NCBI RefSeq assembly: GCF_001429165.1
Contig: NZ_LMIR01000002.1
Span: forward strand, 482,206-546,205
Reading direction: 5' to 3'
From: Agromyces sp. Root81
Lineage (GTDB): Bacteria; Actinomycetota; Actinomycetes; Actinomycetales; Microbacteriaceae
DNA: 64,000 bases
Part shown: in pieces, positions 41,023-51,144 of the stretch
Layout: every line of letters begins with the position of its first letter
Numbering within the stretch: position 1 is the stretch's first letter
Notes under the pieces: model-generated
The model's database searches: none
What the model saw: only the letters and a program-made list of their open reading frames with translations
What the model was told of the DNA's origin: nothing
Program-made: the position numbers and the translations under genes

Positions 41023-41610
41023 TCAGTTGGCGGACTCGGCCGCCTTGAAGGGGAAGCCGAGCTGCTTGAGCAGCGCGCGACCCTCTTCATCGGTCTTGGC
41101 GGTGGTCACCACAGTGATGTCCATGCCGCGGACGCGGTCGATCTTGTCCTGGTCGATCTCGTGGAACATCGACTGCTCCGTGAGACCGAAGGTGTAGTTT
41201 CCGGTGCCGTCGAACTGCTTGTCCGAGAGACCGCGGAAGTCGCGGATACGGGGCAGTGCGAGCGAGAGCAGGCGGTCGAGGAACTCCCACATGCGGTCGC
41301 CGCGAAGCGTGACGTGGGCACCGATCGGCTGACCCTCGCGCAGCTTGAACTGCGCGATGGACTTGCGAGCCTTGGTGACCTGCGGCTTCTGGCCGGTGAT
41401 CTTGGTGAGGTCGGCGATCGCGCCGTCGATGACCTTGCCATCGCGCGCGGCCTCGCCGACGCCCATGTTCACGACGATCTTCACGAGACCCGGAACCTGG
41501 TGCACGTTGGTGTAGCCGTGCTCCTCGGTGAGGGCCTTCGAGATCTCGTCCCGGTACTTGGTCTTCAGTCGCGGCTGGATTTTGCCAGCCTGCGTAGCCG
41601 TGTCGGTCAT
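41023..41610 (-). CDS. rplE: Ribosomal protein L5
   Basis: 195 residues. [88 protein letters not shown] and [27 protein letters not shown]. Its ATG shares one base with the rplX stop. 5S rRNA-binding. Confidence 0.98.
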   Translation of the reverse strand: MTDTATQAGKIQPRLKTKYRDEISKALTEEHGYTNVHQVPGLVKIVVNMGVGEAARDGKVIDGAIADLTKITGQKPQVTKARKSIAQFKLREGQPIGAHVTLRGDRMWEFLDRLLSLALPRIRDFRGLSDKQFDGTGNYTFGLTEQSMFHEIDQDKIDRVRGMDITVVTTAKTDEEGRALLKQLGFPFKAAESAN

Positions 41611-41969
41611 TACAGGTCCTTACCTGACTTCTTGGCGTAGCGGACGCGGACGGTCTTCTCGACACCGTCCTTCGTCACGGTTTCGATGCGGAAACCGACG
41701 CGGGTCGGCTTCTTCGACTCGGGGTCGACGAGCGCGACGTTCGAAACGTGGATCGGGGCCTCGACGGTCTCGATGCCGCCGGTCTTCGTGCCGCGCTGCG
41801 TCTGGCCGACGCGAACGTGCTTCGTCACGAAGTTGATGCCTTCGACGACGACGCGGTTCTCGGCGACGAGCACCTCGAGGACCTTGCCCTGCTTGCCGCG
41901 ATCTCCGCCGCGAGCCTGGCTGCGGCCCGAGATGACCTGAACGAGGTCACCCTTCTTGATGTTGGCCAT
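41610..41969 (-). CDS. rplX: Ribosomal protein L24
   Basis: 119 residues: [50 protein letters not shown]. The KOW motif GDLVQVISG is intact. 2 nt after rplN. Confidence 0.98.
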   Translation of the reverse strand: MANIKKGDLVQVISGRSQARGGDRGKQGKVLEVLVAENRVVVEGINFVTKHVRVGQTQRGTKTGGIETVEAPIHVSNVALVDPESKKPTRVGFRIETVTKDGVEKTVRVRYAKKSGKDL

Positions 41970-41971
41970 GA

Positions 41972-42340
41972 CTAGATAACCTCCGGTGCCAGCGAGATGA
42001 TCTTCATGAACTTCTTGTCGCGAAGCTCGCGACCGACCGGTCCGAAGATACGGGTGCCGCGGGGGTCACCATCGTTCTTCAGGATCACTGCGGCGTTCTC
42101 GTCGAACTTGATGTAGGAGCCGTCGGGACGACGGGTCTCCTTGACGGTGCGGACGATGACGGCCTTGACCACATCGCCCTTCTTGACGTTGCCGCCGGGG
42201 ATCGCGTCCTTGACGGTCGCGACGATGGTGTCACCGAGGCCGGCGTACCGGCGCTTCGAGCCACCGAGCACGCGGATCGTGAGCAGCTCCTTGGCGCCGG
42301 TGTTGTCGGCGACCTTGACTCGTGATTCCTGCTGAAGCAC
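41972..42340 (-). CDS. rplN: Ribosomal protein L14
   Basis: 122 residues: [50 protein letters not shown] and the end [12 protein letters not shown]. Binds 23S rRNA at the 30S interface. 33 nt after rpsQ. Confidence 0.98.
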   Translation of the reverse strand: MLQQESRVKVADNTGAKELLTIRVLGGSKRRYAGLGDTIVATVKDAIPGGNVKKGDVVKAVIVRTVKETRRPDGSYIKFDENAAVILKNDGDPRGTRIFGPVGRELRDKKFMKIISLAPEVI

Positions 42341-42373
42341 TTTGAAACTCCTTCTTTCAAGTAAGCCCGAGGC

Positions 42374-42676
42374 TTACTTGGCCTTCTCGACGATCTCGAC
42401 GAGGCGCCAGCGCTTCGTGGCGGAGAGGGGACGGGTCTCGCTGATCACGACGAGGTCGCCGATGCCGGCGGTGTTGGTCTCGTCGTGCGCCTTGACCTTC
42501 GAGGTACGGCGCATGACCTTGCCGTACAGCGGGTGCTTCACGCGGTCCTCGACCTCGACGACGATGGTCTTGTCCATCTTGTCGCTGACGACGTAGCCGC
42601 GACGAACCTTGCGGTAGCCGCGGACGAGCTCGGCCGCGGTGTCGACCTCGGCCGAAGCCTTCTTGGTCTCAGCCAT
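42374..42676 (-). CDS. rpsQ: Ribosomal protein S17
   Basis: 100 residues. The core [46 protein letters not shown] begins near residue 20; a short acidic N-terminus precedes it. 2 nt after rpmC. Confidence 0.97.
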   Translation of the reverse strand: MAETKKASAEVDTAAELVRGYRKVRRGYVVSDKMDKTIVVEVEDRVKHPLYGKVMRRTSKVKAHDETNTAGIGDLVVISETRPLSATKRWRLVEIVEKAK

Positions 42677-42678
42677 GA

Positions 42679-43008
42679 TCAGGCCTCCTTCGTCTCTTCG
42701 ACCTCGGCTGCAGCATCAGCGGATGCCTCGGCCTTGGCCTTCTTCGTCTTCTTCTCGGCCTTGGCCGGAACCTCGACCGGCGCGGGCGTTGCCCGGATGC
42801 CGAGTTCGCGCTCGCGGATGACCGTGTAGATGCGCGCGATGTCGCGCTTGACCGCCCGGAGGCGGCCGTGGCTTTCGAGCTGACCGGTGGCCGACTGGAA
42901 GCGCAGGTTGAACAGCTCTTCCTTGGCCTTCTTCAGCTCATCGACGAGTCGCTCGTCTTCGAAAGTGTCGAGCTCGGCGGGGCTGAGCTCCTTGGTGCCG
43001 ACGGCCAT
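42679..43008 (-). CDS. rpmC: Ribosomal protein L29 with charged C-terminal tail
   Basis: 109 residues; usual L29 is 60-75. The core is [64 protein letters not shown]. The last ~38 residues are a Lys-then-Glu/Ala tail ([22 protein letters not shown]). ATG overlaps the rplP stop by one base. Confidence 0.96.
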   Translation of the reverse strand: MAVGTKELSPAELDTFEDERLVDELKKAKEELFNLRFQSATGQLESHGRLRAVKRDIARIYTVIRERELGIRATPAPVEVPAKAEKKTKKAKAEASADAAAEVEETKEA

Positions 43009-43427
43009 TATGCGTCGCCCTCCTCGCGCTTGATGATGCGTGCCTTGAGGGGCAGCTTGTGAATGGCACGGGTCATTGCCTCGCGAGCGAGTTCCTCGGA
43101 GACGCCGGAGACCTCGAAGAGGACTCGACCCGGCTTGACGTTCGCGACCCACCACTCGGGCGAACCCTTACCGGAACCCATGCGGGTTTCGGCCGGCTTC
43201 TTCGTGAGCGGACGGTCGGGGTAGATGTTGATCCACACCTTGCCGCCGCGCTTGATGTGACGCGTCATGGCGATACGAGCGGACTCGATCTGACGGTTCG
43301 TCACGTACGCGGGGGTCAACGCCTGGATGCCGAACTCACCGAAGGTGACCTTCGTGCCGCCGGTGGCGTGGCCCGAACGGCCGGGGTGGTGCTGCTTGCG
43401 GTACTTGACTCGACGGGGAATCAACAT
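43008..43427 (-). CDS. rplP: Ribosomal protein L16
   Basis: 139 residues: [37 protein letters not shown] and [28 protein letters not shown]. Contacts A-site tRNA. 2 nt after rpsC. Confidence 0.98.
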   Translation of the reverse strand: MLIPRRVKYRKQHHPGRSGHATGGTKVTFGEFGIQALTPAYVTNRQIESARIAMTRHIKRGGKVWINIYPDRPLTKKPAETRMGSGKGSPEWWVANVKPGRVLFEVSGVSEELAREAMTRAIHKLPLKARIIKREEGDA

Positions 43428-43429
43428 GG

Positions 43430-44182
43430 TTATGCCTCAACTCCTGCTGCCACCGGCTCCTGCGCCTTCGGCGCACGACGGGGACGGTCACTGCGCTCGG
43501 GGCGCGACGACTTCTGGTTGGCCTGCTCGCGGGCGAGCTCCTTGTTGGTGATGTCGCCCTTGTAGATCCAGACCTTCACGCCGATGCGGCCGAAGGTGGT
43601 CTTCGCCTCGTAGAAGCCGTAGTCGATGTTCGCGCGCAGGGTGTGCAGGGGCACACGGCCTTCGCGGTAGAACTCCGAACGGCTCATCTCGGCGCCGCCG
43701 AGGCGGCCGGAGACCTGGATGCGGACGCCCTTGGCGCCGGCGCGCTGAGCACCCTGCAGGCCCTTGCGCATCGCGCGGCGGAATGCCACACGAGCGGAGA
43801 GCTGCTCGGCGATGCCCTGAGCGACGAGCTGAGCGTCGGCCTCGGGGTTCTTCACCTCGAGGATGTTCAGCTGGATCTGCTTGCCGCTGAGCTTCTCGAG
43901 GTCGGCGCGGATGCGCTCGGCCTCGGCGCCGCGGCGGCCGATCACGATGCCGGGACGTGCCGTGTGGATGTCCACGCGGACGCGGTCACGGGTGCGCTCG
44001 ATCTCGATGCGCGAGACACCGGCGCGGTCCAGCGACGTCTGGAGCAGTCGACGGATCTTGATGTCTTCTGCAAGGTAGTCGGCGTAGCGCTGACCGGGCT
44101 TCGTCGAGTCGGAGAACCACCGCGACACATGGTCGGTGGTGATGCCGAGACGGAAGCCGTACGGGTTGACCTTCTGACCCAT
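43430..44182 (-). CDS. rpsC: Ribosomal protein S3
   Basis: 250 residues. [26 protein letters not shown], the KH domain with [24 protein letters not shown], and [33 protein letters not shown] ~30-residue basic C-terminal tail ends in EPVAAGVEA. One-base overlap with rplV. Confidence 0.98.
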   Translation of the reverse strand: MGQKVNPYGFRLGITTDHVSRWFSDSTKPGQRYADYLAEDIKIRRLLQTSLDRAGVSRIEIERTRDRVRVDIHTARPGIVIGRRGAEAERIRADLEKLSGKQIQLNILEVKNPEADAQLVAQGIAEQLSARVAFRRAMRKGLQGAQRAGAKGVRIQVSGRLGGAEMSRSEFYREGRVPLHTLRANIDYGFYEAKTTFGRIGVKVWIYKGDITNKELAREQANQKSSRPERSDRPRRAPKAQEPVAAGVEA

Positions 44183-44547
44183 TACTTCGTACCCTCCTCG
44201 GGCGTGGCGAGCACGACGGTGATGTGGCTCGTTCGCTTGTTGATGCGGAAGGCACGACCCTGAGCACGCGGCTGGAATCGCTTGAGGGTGGTGCCCTCAT
44301 CGACGAATGCGCTGCTGATGTAAAGGTCCTGCTCGTCCAGGTAGGTGTTCGTTGCATCGGCCTTGACGCGAGCGTTCGCGATGGCCGAGGCGACGAGCTT
44401 GTACACCGGCTCGCTCGCACCCTGGGGTGCGAACTTCAGGATGGCGAGTGCCTCCTGTGCCTGCTTGCCGCGGATCATGTTGACGACGCGGCGGGCCTTC
44501 ATGGGGGTGACGCGGATGTGTCGCACGCGTGCGATCGACTCCACCAT
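44182..44547 (-). CDS. rplV: Ribosomal protein L22
   Basis: 121 residues: [34 protein letters not shown] and the tunnel loop [26 protein letters not shown]. Lines the exit tunnel. 25 nt after rpsS. Confidence 0.98.
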   Translation of the reverse strand: MVESIARVRHIRVTPMKARRVVNMIRGKQAQEALAILKFAPQGASEPVYKLVASAIANARVKADATNTYLDEQDLYISSAFVDEGTTLKRFQPRAQGRAFRINKRTSHITVVLATPEEGTK

Positions 44548-44572
44548 TTCTTCTCCTCCTTCACGTCACCGC

Positions 44573-44854
44573 TTAGCGGCGACGGCCCTTCTTGTCGTCC
44601 TTCACGTGTCCACGGAAGGTGCGGGTGGGTGCGAACTCGCCGAGCTTGTGACCCACCATGGTCTCGGTGACGAACACCGGGATGTGCTTGCGACCGTCGT
44701 GCACCGCGATGGTGTGACCCAGCATCGCCGGGATGATCATCGATCGGCGCGACCAGGTCTTGATGACGTTCTTGCTGCCGGCCTCGTTCGCCGTGATCAC
44801 CTTGCGAAGCAGGTGGTCATCGACGAAGGGGCCCTTCTTCAGACTGCGTGGCAT
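44573..44854 (-). CDS. rpsS: Ribosomal protein S19
   Basis: 93 residues: [80 protein letters not shown]. 12 nt after rplB. Confidence 0.98.
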   Translation of the reverse strand: MPRSLKKGPFVDDHLLRKVITANEAGSKNVIKTWSRRSMIIPAMLGHTIAVHDGRKHIPVFVTETMVGHKLGEFAPTRTFRGHVKDDKKGRRR

Positions 44855-44866
44855 CTTCTACAACTC

Positions 44867-45706
44867 CTACTTGCGCTTCTTGCCGACGTTGCGACGGCGA
44901 ACGATGAGCTTGTCGCTGGGAAGATCGCGCTTACGCGTGCGGCCTTCCTTCTGACCCCAGGGGCTGACGGGGTGACGTCCACCGGACGTCTTGCCCTCGC
45001 CACCACCGTGCGGGTGGTCGACCGGGTTCATGGCGACACCGCGGACGGTCGGGCGGACGCCCTTCCAGCGCATACGGCCGGCCTTGCCCCAGTTGATGTT
45101 CGACTGCTCGGCGTTGCCGACCTCGCCGACGGTCGCGCGGCAGCGCGCGTCGACGTTGCGGATCTCACCGGAGGGCAGACGCAGCTGGGCGTAGGGGCCG
45201 TCCTTCGCAACGAGGCGAACGGATGCACCGGCCGAGCGGGCCATCTTGGCACCGCCACCGGGACGCAGCTCGATGGCGTGCACCACGGTACCGGTGGGGA
45301 TGTTCTTCAGCGGCAGGTTGTTGCCCGGCTTGATGTCGGCGTTGGGGCCCGACTCGACGATGTCGCCCTGGCCGAGCTTGTTCGGAGCCAGGATGTATCG
45401 CTTGGTGCCGTCGACGAAGTGCAGCAGCGCGATGCGCGCGGTGCGGTTGGGGTCGTACTCGATGTGAGCGACCTTGGCGTTGACGCCGTCCTTGTCGTTG
45501 CGCTTGAAGTCGATCACGCGGTACTGGCGCTTGTGGCCACCACCGATGTGACGGGTCGTGATGCGACCCTGGTTGTTGCGACCACCGGTCTTCGACAGCG
45601 GGCGGAGCAGCGACTTCTCGGGCGTCGAGCGCGTGATCTCCGCGAAGTCGGCGACCGACGAACCGCGACGACCAGGGGTCGTGGGCTTGTACTTACGAAT
45701 AGCCAT
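44867..45706 (-). CDS. rplB: Ribosomal protein L2
   Basis: 279 residues. [19 protein letters not shown] at the start, [26 protein letters not shown], and the peptidyl-transferase-proximal [29 protein letters not shown] with its conserved His. 17 nt after rplW. Confidence 0.98.
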   Translation of the reverse strand: MAIRKYKPTTPGRRGSSVADFAEITRSTPEKSLLRPLSKTGGRNNQGRITTRHIGGGHKRQYRVIDFKRNDKDGVNAKVAHIEYDPNRTARIALLHFVDGTKRYILAPNKLGQGDIVESGPNADIKPGNNLPLKNIPTGTVVHAIELRPGGGAKMARSAGASVRLVAKDGPYAQLRLPSGEIRNVDARCRATVGEVGNAEQSNINWGKAGRMRWKGVRPTVRGVAMNPVDHPHGGGEGKTSGGRHPVSPWGQKEGRTRKRDLPSDKLIVRRRNVGKKRK

Positions 45707-45723
45707 TCTTATTCCTCTGCTCC

Positions 45724-46029
45724 CTAGCCGACAGCCGTGAAGATGTCGATCGAGCCGGACTTGAGGGTGACGATCGCGCGCTTGGTGTCCTTGCGCTTGC
45801 CCATGCCGAACCGGGTACGGCGGGTCTTGCCCTGACGGTTCAGGGTGTTGATCGACGCCACCTGGACGTTGAAGATCTTCTCGATGGCGAGCTTGATCTC
45901 GGTCTTGTTCGAGCGGGGGTCCACGATGAACGTGTACTTGCCCTCGTCGATCAGGCCGTAGCTCTTCTCCGAGACGACGGGCGCGATGATGATGTCGCGC
46001 GGGTCCTTGTTGTTCGCGGCGGCGGTCAT
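45724..46029 (-). CDS. rplW: Ribosomal protein L23
   Basis: 101 residues: [78 protein letters not shown]. Docking site for trigger factor and SRP at the tunnel exit. Overlaps rplD by 4 nt. Confidence 0.98.
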   Translation of the reverse strand: MTAAANNKDPRDIIIAPVVSEKSYGLIDEGKYTFIVDPRSNKTEIKLAIEKIFNVQVASINTLNRQGKTRRTRFGMGKRKDTKRAIVTLKSGSIDIFTAVG

Positions 46030-46685
46030 GCCGAGACCTCTTCCTTCTTCGCCGACTTCGAGGCCACGAACGCCTCGAGTGCGGCGGTGCTGAAGACGAT
46101 GTCGTCCGAGACGAGCACGTCGTATGCGTTCAGCTGGTCGACGCGCAGCACGTGCACGGTCGGGATGTTGCGGACGGCGCGCTGCGACATCTCTTCACCC
46201 GGTGCGAGCACGATGAGGAAGCGCTTGGCCGGAGCGATCGCGCCGAGCAGCGCGATGGCGTCCTTGGTCTTCGGCGTCTCGCTGGCCGCGAAGCCGGTGA
46301 CCGCGTGGACGCGGCCGCCGCGTGCGCGGTCGGAGAGCGAGCCGAGGAGGGCCGCTGCGATCATCTTCTTGGGGGTGCGCTGCGAGTAGTCACGCGGCTG
46401 CGGGCCGTGGACGACGCCACCGCCGGTCATCTGAGGAGCGCGGATCGAACCCTGACGGGCGCGGCCGGTGCCCTTCTGCTTGAACGGCTTGCGACCTGCG
46501 CCGGAAACCTCGCCGCGGGTCTTGGTCTTGTGCGTTCCCTGGCGCGCTGCTGCGAGCTGGGCGACGACGACCTGGTGGATGAGCGGGACGTTGGTCTGCA
46601 CGTCGAAGAGTTCGGCGGGCAGCTCGACCGAGCCGGACTTCTTGCCGGTCACGTCGAGCACGTCAATGGTGTTGGCGGTAGCCAT
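46026..46685 (-). CDS. rplD: Ribosomal protein L4
   Basis: 219 residues: [73 protein letters not shown]. In E. coli L4 represses the S10 operon through its leader; no equivalent leader fold can be claimed here. 3 nt after rplC. Confidence 0.98.
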   Translation of the reverse strand: MATANTIDVLDVTGKKSGSVELPAELFDVQTNVPLIHQVVVAQLAAARQGTHKTKTRGEVSGAGRKPFKQKGTGRARQGSIRAPQMTGGGVVHGPQPRDYSQRTPKKMIAAALLGSLSDRARGGRVHAVTGFAASETPKTKDAIALLGAIAPAKRFLIVLAPGEEMSQRAVRNIPTVHVLRVDQLNAYDVLVSDDIVFSTAALEAFVASKSAKKEEVSA

Positions 46686-46688
46686 GGA

Positions 46689-47345
46689 CTACGCCCCCTT
46701 CACTGCGTTGCGGACGAAAACGAGACGGCCGCGAGCACCGGGAACCGCGCCCTTGACGAGCAGCAGGCCCTTCTCAGCGTCGACGGCGTGCACGCGGAGG
46801 TTGAGCACGGTCACGCGCTCGCCACCCATGCGACCGGCCATGCGCATGCCCTTGAAGACACGGCTGGGGGTCGAGGAAGCACCGATCGAGCCGGGCTTGC
46901 GGTGGTTACGGTGCGAACCGTGCGAAGCGGACACACCCTTGAAGTTGTGGCGCTTCATGACACCGGCGAAGCCCTTGCCCTTGCTCGTGCCGACGACGTC
47001 GACGAGCTGGCCGGCTTCGAAGGTGGCGTCGACGGTGAGCTCCTGGCCGCGCTCGTACGAGGCGGCGTCGGCCGTGCGCACCTCGGTGAGGTGGCGACGC
47101 GGGGTCACTCCAGCCTCACGGAAGTGACCGGCGGCGGGCTGGTTCACCTTGCGCGGGTCGATGGCGCCTGCCGCGATCTGCACGGCCTGGTAGCCGTCCT
47201 TCTCGGGGGTGCGAACCTGGGTGACCACGTTCGGGGCGATCTCGATGACGGTGACCGGAACGAGCTTGTTGTTCTCGTCCCACACCTGGGTCATGCCGAG
47301 CTTGGTGCCGAGCAGACCCTTCACGTTCTTGGTAGCGGAAGACAT
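46689..47345 (-). CDS. rplC: Ribosomal protein L3
   Basis: 218 residues. [33 protein letters not shown] at the start, the methylated-Gln region [47 protein letters not shown]. 8 nt after rpsJ. Confidence 0.98.
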   Translation of the reverse strand: MSSATKNVKGLLGTKLGMTQVWDENNKLVPVTVIEIAPNVVTQVRTPEKDGYQAVQIAAGAIDPRKVNQPAAGHFREAGVTPRRHLTEVRTADAASYERGQELTVDATFEAGQLVDVVGTSKGKGFAGVMKRHNFKGVSASHGSHRNHRKPGSIGASSTPSRVFKGMRMAGRMGGERVTVLNLRVHAVDAEKGLLLVKGAVPGARGRLVFVRNAVKGA

Positions 47346-47353
47346 CTGTTACC

Positions 47354-47662
47354 TCAGAGCTTGATCTCGATGTTGACGTCGGCCGGCAGGTCGAGTCGCA
47401 TGAGCGAGTCGACGGCCTTGGGCGTCGGGTCCACGATGTCGATGAGGCGCTTGTGGGTGCGCATCTCGAAGTGCTCGCGGCTGTCCTTGTACTTGTGGGG
47501 CGAGCGGATGACGCACACCACGTTCTTCTCCGTCGGAAGCGGCACGGGGCCGACGACCGTGGCGCCCGCGCGGGTCACCGTGTCGACGATCTTGCGCGCC
47601 GAGGTGTCGATGACCTCGTGGTCATACGACTTCAGTCGAATGCGGATCTTCTGTCCCGCCAT
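47354..47662 (-). CDS. rpsJ: Ribosomal protein S10
   Basis: 102 residues: [102 protein letters not shown]. Also the antitermination factor NusE. First gene of the S10 operon; an in-frame GTG-like upstream reading of seven codons is ignored because the family starts at this ATG. Confidence 0.98.
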   Translation of the reverse strand: MAGQKIRIRLKSYDHEVIDTSARKIVDTVTRAGATVVGPVPLPTEKNVVCVIRSPHKYKDSREHFEMRTHKRLIDIVDPTPKAVDSLMRLDLPADVNIEIKL

Positions 47663-48163
47663 TGCTGACTCTCTCTCTGTCAAGGCGTCTTACCCCTTCC
47701 GAGGGCATCGGACGCCGCGTAGCTACTCCGTGTGAAGCACCACTGTTCTTCTGTCAAAGGCCGGTGATCGAGCCTGTCGAAACCACCCGCCCGGATGACC
47801 CGGGGCGGTGCTCTCGACACGCTCGACCTTCGAGCCCAACCGACGCGCACGCTGACGAGCCTGTGTCTGTGCAGGCACAGGCCATGGCGTTGTGGTTGTC
47901 GGTTTGTCTGTTCTCCTGCCTGCGGCCTAGCCTGACCCCCGTGTTCACCGGGTGGCTATGCACTGCCTGACAGTGATCCGATCAGCGCGCACGAGTGCAC
48001 GCGTTCGAAATGTTGAACTCAACGAGTTTGCCACAATGAGGGCCTACGTGCAACCCGGGCGTGTCGCGCCCGGTGCAGTTCACAGCGAGGTCGCAGGAGA
48101 CGGTCGTCCCGGGCCCGCGGCATCCGTGATGGAATCGGAGGTACGACCAGTCTGGAGGCGGAC
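47663..48163. other. Gene-free 501-bp interval: S10 leader and osmC upstream region
   Basis: No coding reading is convincing. On the - strand two TTGACA hexamers lie at about 47672-47677 and 47750-47755; the farther is a possible S10 -35, but no good -10 follows at 16-18 nt (TAGCTA is 26 nt away). The interval also holds the REP-like element, a GCCTGTG/CACAGGC hairpin near 47868-47891 and a perfect CCGGGCG/CGCCCGG hairpin (48055-48073) on the osmC side. Confidence 0.5.
47764..47830. repeat. REP-like imperfect inverted repeat
   Basis: Left part GATCGAGCCTGTCGAAACCA and right part GCTCTCGACACGCTCGACC form an imperfect hairpin. The motif TTTCGACAGGCTCGA resembles short palindromic repeats scattered between genes in Micrococcales, and a relative lies between rplO and secY. 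Confidence 0.55.
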
Positions 48164-48613
48164 ATGACCGAGCACGCGCACCAGGTGAGCGACCGGATCG
48201 GACCGGGCAGCGTCTCGGTCACCCGTACGGGCGAGCGCACCTTCGAGGGCATGAACGAGCGCGGTTCGACGGTGCGCATCGGGCCAGTGGAGGCCGAGGG
48301 CCACTTCACGCCGGGCGAGCTCTTGAAGCTCGCACTCGCAGGATGCGCCGCAATGAGCGCGGACCGGGTCGCCGCTCGTCGCCTCGGCGACGACTTCGCG
48401 ATGACGGTGTGGGCGCACGGCACCTCCGACTCGGACAACCGGTACTCGCGCGTCGACGAGGAACTGCTGCTCGACCTCTCCTCGCTCGACGACGCCGAGC
48501 GTGCGAAGCTCATCGGGCTCATGGTCAAGGCGATCGACCGCTCCTGCACGGTGGCACGCAGCGTGCACGACAGCATCGACCTCGAGACGACGATCGACGG
48601 CACGCCCGTCTGA
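48164..48613 (+). CDS. OsmC/Ohr family peroxiredoxin-like protein
   Basis: 149 residues. The OsmC fold is seen in RTGERTFEGMNERGSTVRIG, the helix FTPGELLKLALAGCAAMSADRVAARRL with one conserved Cys, and the late helix AKLIGLMVKAIDRSCTVARSV with the second Cys. Ohr/OsmC members reduce organic hydroperoxides with this Cys pair; the branch (OsmC, Ohr or YhfA) is not decided. GGAGG lies 5 nt before the ATG. Monocistronic, convergent with the next gene. Confidence 0.85.
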   Translation: MTEHAHQVSDRIGPGSVSVTRTGERTFEGMNERGSTVRIGPVEAEGHFTPGELLKLALAGCAAMSADRVAARRLGDDFAMTVWAHGTSDSDNRYSRVDEELLLDLSSLDDAERAKLIGLMVKAIDRSCTVARSVHDSIDLETTIDGTPV

Positions 48614-48633
48614 CGCTCCTAGAGGCGACGACC

Positions 48634-49290
48634 TCAGCCGACGCCGGCGTAGAAGGGCTCGAGTCCCGTCAGGAGATCGTCGATCAACGCGGCGACAGCG
48701 CCCACCTCCCTCAGGTGGATCACCTTCTGCGTCGTCGTCGGCTTGTCGAGGGTGTAGGTGAGTTCGGTATACGGATGCTTCGACATCCCCACGTAGACGC
48801 AGTACGGCAGCGCCTCGGCCCGGGTGTAGGTCACGTCGATGAAGAGCTTGCCTCGCGTCGCCGAGAAGACCAGTTCCACGGCGCGATGCGCCGCCTCCGC
48901 CTCGGTCAGATTGTTGACCGCGACCGTCCAGCTGGAGAGCCGAAGAGGAATCAGGTCCTTGCCGAGCGGATTGAGGAATCGGGGGAGCAGGCCGAAGACG
49001 GCCTCGGCGTCGTGGCCGGCTGCGATCGTCGTGTGGACGCTGCTCGCCTCGTCGTACGTCCATCGGCCTGACGCTCTCGACAGTTGAATCTGCTCGAGCG
49101 TGTAGCCGGTGGCCGCGTTCTCGTACGTGAGGGAGAGCGACTCGCCGGTGATGCCATTGACCGCGGCGAACAGCACGGTGTCGTCGAACGCCACGTCCTG
49201 TGCCATGTCGTGCTCGTCGATGAACGCGTTGGAGTCGACACTCCATCCGCCGTCGACCTGGATGCCTCGTGTCGTGCCGATCTTCGTCAC
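48634..49290 (-). CDS. Hypothetical protein
   Basis: 218 residues from GTG with AAGGAA upstream. No signal peptide or membrane helix. VDGGWSVDSNAFIDEHDMAQDVAFDDTVLFAAVNGITGESLSLTYENA near the start and a C-terminal LREVGAVAALIDDLLTGLEPFYAG helix. Reads like a soluble alpha/beta protein; I recognise no family. Convergent with the OsmC gene, 138 nt downstream of the acyltransferase; no operon partner. Confidence 0.6.
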   Translation of the reverse strand: MTKIGTTRGIQVDGGWSVDSNAFIDEHDMAQDVAFDDTVLFAAVNGITGESLSLTYENAATGYTLEQIQLSRASGRWTYDEASSVHTTIAAGHDAEAVFGLLPRFLNPLGKDLIPLRLSSWTVAVNNLTEAEAAHRAVELVFSATRGKLFIDVTYTRAEALPYCVYVGMSKHPYTELTYTLDKPTTTQKVIHLREVGAVAALIDDLLTGLEPFYAGVG

Positions 49291-49428
49291 CGAGTTCCTT
49301 CGAGTCCGTCCCGCTGCCGCGACCGTCCCGGCAGGGTAGCCATGATGGCACACATCGCGACCGGGCTGTCTGAGGCAGATCAGGATTCCGAGGTCGGTGG
49401 AGAACCTCGCCCTGATGGCCGGGTACAG

Positions 49429-50643
49429 CTAGTCGCGGTCGCCCCGCGAGCACGCGATGTTGCGCTCGGCCGCGACACCCGGTGCGACCACGCCCGCTCC
49501 GACGACGAGGGCGATCACCGCGGCCATGGCACCGAGCACGACAGATGGACGCGCCCGCAGCCCGTGCGTCGGCGTGCGGAACGGGTCCTCGATGTACCGC
49601 TTCGAGAGACCGGCGACGAGGAACGAGAACGCGACGAGCAGCACCATCAGCCACGGCGGGCTCGGCACGCCCGTGATGTACGGCACGAACATGAAGATCG
49701 GCCAGTGCCAGAGGTAGAGCGAGTAGGACACGTCACCCATCCACTGCACCGGAGGCAGCGCGGCGAGCCTCGCCGGCGACCACGCGACGACCGGCATGCC
49801 CGCCCAGATCACCGCGAGCGTTCCGACGACCGGCAGGAGCACCACGAATCCGGGGAACACGTCCGGCGAGTGGAAGGTCACGATGGGCACGACGATGAGC
49901 ACGAGTCCGACGAGCGACGCGGCGCCGCGCAGCCCGTCTCGACCACGGAGCGGTGTCGCTGCGAGGAGGGCGAGCAGGCCGCCGACTCCGAACTCCCACG
50001 TGCGCGTGAACGTGGAGAAGTACGCGAGGGCTGGCTCATGGGCCGTCAGCACGATGCAGTGCACGAATGAGGCCGTGGTCACGGCGCCGAGCACAAGCAG
50101 GAGCACACGCCGCGACCCGACTCCCCTGCGGCCCGCGAACCAGATGGCGACGATGAGCAGCAACGGCCAGAACAGATAGAACTGCTCCTCCACGGAGAGC
50201 GACCAGAAGTGCTGCACCGGCGTCGACTCGAGGTCGGCCCGGCGCGGGATCTGCGAGTCGATCGCGAGCTGCCAGTTCTCGTAGTAGAGCGCGCTCGCGA
50301 CGATCTCCCTGAACCAGGATCGCCATTCGCGCTGCGGAACGAGCGCGATGGTGAGCACCGAGACCACGGCGAGCACGATCAGTGCGGCCGGGAGGATGCG
50401 CCGGGCCCTGCGGAGGTAGAAGGTGCGGAGTGAGATGCTCCCCCGCGTCTCCGCGTCGCGGAGCAGGAGCCCGGTGATGAGGAATCCGGAGACGACGAAG
50501 AAGACGTCGACGCCCATGTAGCCGGCAGGTGCCACAGCGGGCCAGCCGTGATGGAGCACGACTGCTCCGACGGCGAGCGCCCGAAGAGCCTGGATCTCTG
50601 GGCGAACCGTCGATCGAACGAATGGCCGAGGTGGAGCTGCCAT
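49429..50643 (-). CDS. OafA-like membrane acyltransferase, acyltransferase-3 family
   Basis: 404 residues. RPEIQALRALAVGAVVLHHGWPAVAPAGYMGVDVFFVVSGFLITGLLLRD has the conserved Arg and His of the OafA/YrhL type; HFWSLSVEEQFYLFWPLLL is the second signature; about ten membrane helices. Lacks the C-terminal SGNH esterase domain. Likely O-acetylates a cell-wall polysaccharide (family inference). ATG has TACGCT 7 nt upstream, so it is probably leaderless. An in-frame 128-residue extension through the repeat array is rejected because it simply translates the 53-bp repeat. Confidence 0.9.
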   Translation of the reverse strand: MAAPPRPFVRSTVRPEIQALRALAVGAVVLHHGWPAVAPAGYMGVDVFFVVSGFLITGLLLRDAETRGSISLRTFYLRRARRILPAALIVLAVVSVLTIALVPQREWRSWFREIVASALYYENWQLAIDSQIPRRADLESTPVQHFWSLSVEEQFYLFWPLLLIVAIWFAGRRGVGSRRVLLLVLGAVTTASFVHCIVLTAHEPALAYFSTFTRTWEFGVGGLLALLAATPLRGRDGLRGAASLVGLVLIVVPIVTFHSPDVFPGFVVLLPVVGTLAVIWAGMPVVAWSPARLAALPPVQWMGDVSYSLYLWHWPIFMFVPYITGVPSPPWLMVLLVAFSFLVAGLSKRYIEDPFRTPTHGLRARPSVVLGAMAAVIALVVGAGVVAPGVAAERNIACSRGDRD

Positions 50644-50650
50644 CGGTTCC

Positions 50651-50656
50651 AGCGTA
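50651..50656 (-). promoter_or_regulatory. -10 box of the OafA-like gene (leaderless)
   Basis: TACGCT on the - strand, 7 nt before the ATG, the same hexamer and gap as in front of the gene at 56975. Confidence 0.5.
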
Positions 50657-50692
50657 GAACCGTATGCGCGGCGGCGGAAGCGCCTAGATCGG

Positions 50693-51096
50693 GGGTACGC
50701 GAAAGGGGCCGCGTGGGTACGCGAAAGGGGCCGGGCCCAGCGGTGCCTGCCGCCCCGACCATGCCGTGGGTACGCGAAAGGGGCCGGGCCCCAGCGGTGC
50801 CTGCCGCCCCGACCCTGCCGGGGTACGCGAAAGGGGCCGGGCCCAGCGGTGCCTGCCGCCCCGACCCTGCCGGGGTACGCGAAAGGGGCCGGGCCCAGCG
50901 GCGCCTGCCGCCCCGACCATGCCGTGGGTACGCGAAAGGGGCCGGGCCCCAGCGGTGCCTGCCGCCCCGACCATGCCGTGGGTACGCGAAAGGGGCCGGG
51001 CCCAGCGGTGCCTGCCGCCCCGACCATGCCGTGGGTACGCGAAAGGGGCCGGGCCCAGCGGTGCCTGCCGCCCCGACCCTGCCGGGGTACGCGAAA
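50693..51096. repeat. 53-bp tandem array derived from the tuf terminator
   Basis: TACGCGAAAGGGGCCG occurs nine times (at 50696, 50718, 50771, 50824, 50876, 50929, 50983, 51036 and 51088), mostly 52-54 nt apart. Seven units are full length; the first interval is only 22 nt. Each unit is CCGGGCCCAGCGGTGCCTGC, then CGCCCCGACC, then CTGCCGG or ATGCCGTGG. On the - strand every unit ends GGCCCGGCCCCTTTCGCGTA, the 3' stem and tail of the tuf terminator that adjoins the array. Confidence 0.9.
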
Positions 51097-51122
51097 GGGG
51101 CCGGGCCCGAAGGCCCGACCCC
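51097..51122 (-). terminator. tuf terminator
   Basis: 11-bp stem with one G-U pair (51097-51107 and 51112-51122), TTCG loop on the - strand, and the tail TTTCGCGTAC, 22 nt after the tuf stop. Confidence 0.85.
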
Positions 51123-51144
51123 TGTCGGTGATCAGTAGGTGAAC

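Noticed and set aside
50693..51096. CRISPR array
   Set aside because: The units are contiguous near-identical tandem repeats without unique spacers, and no cas genes are near.
50548..51142. Several open readings through the 53-bp array, including a 128-residue N-terminal extension of the OafA-like protein
   Set aside because: They translate the repeat; the period is not divisible by 3, so the frame rotates and the same peptides appear in several frames and on both strands. The acyltransferase family begins at the ATG at 50643.
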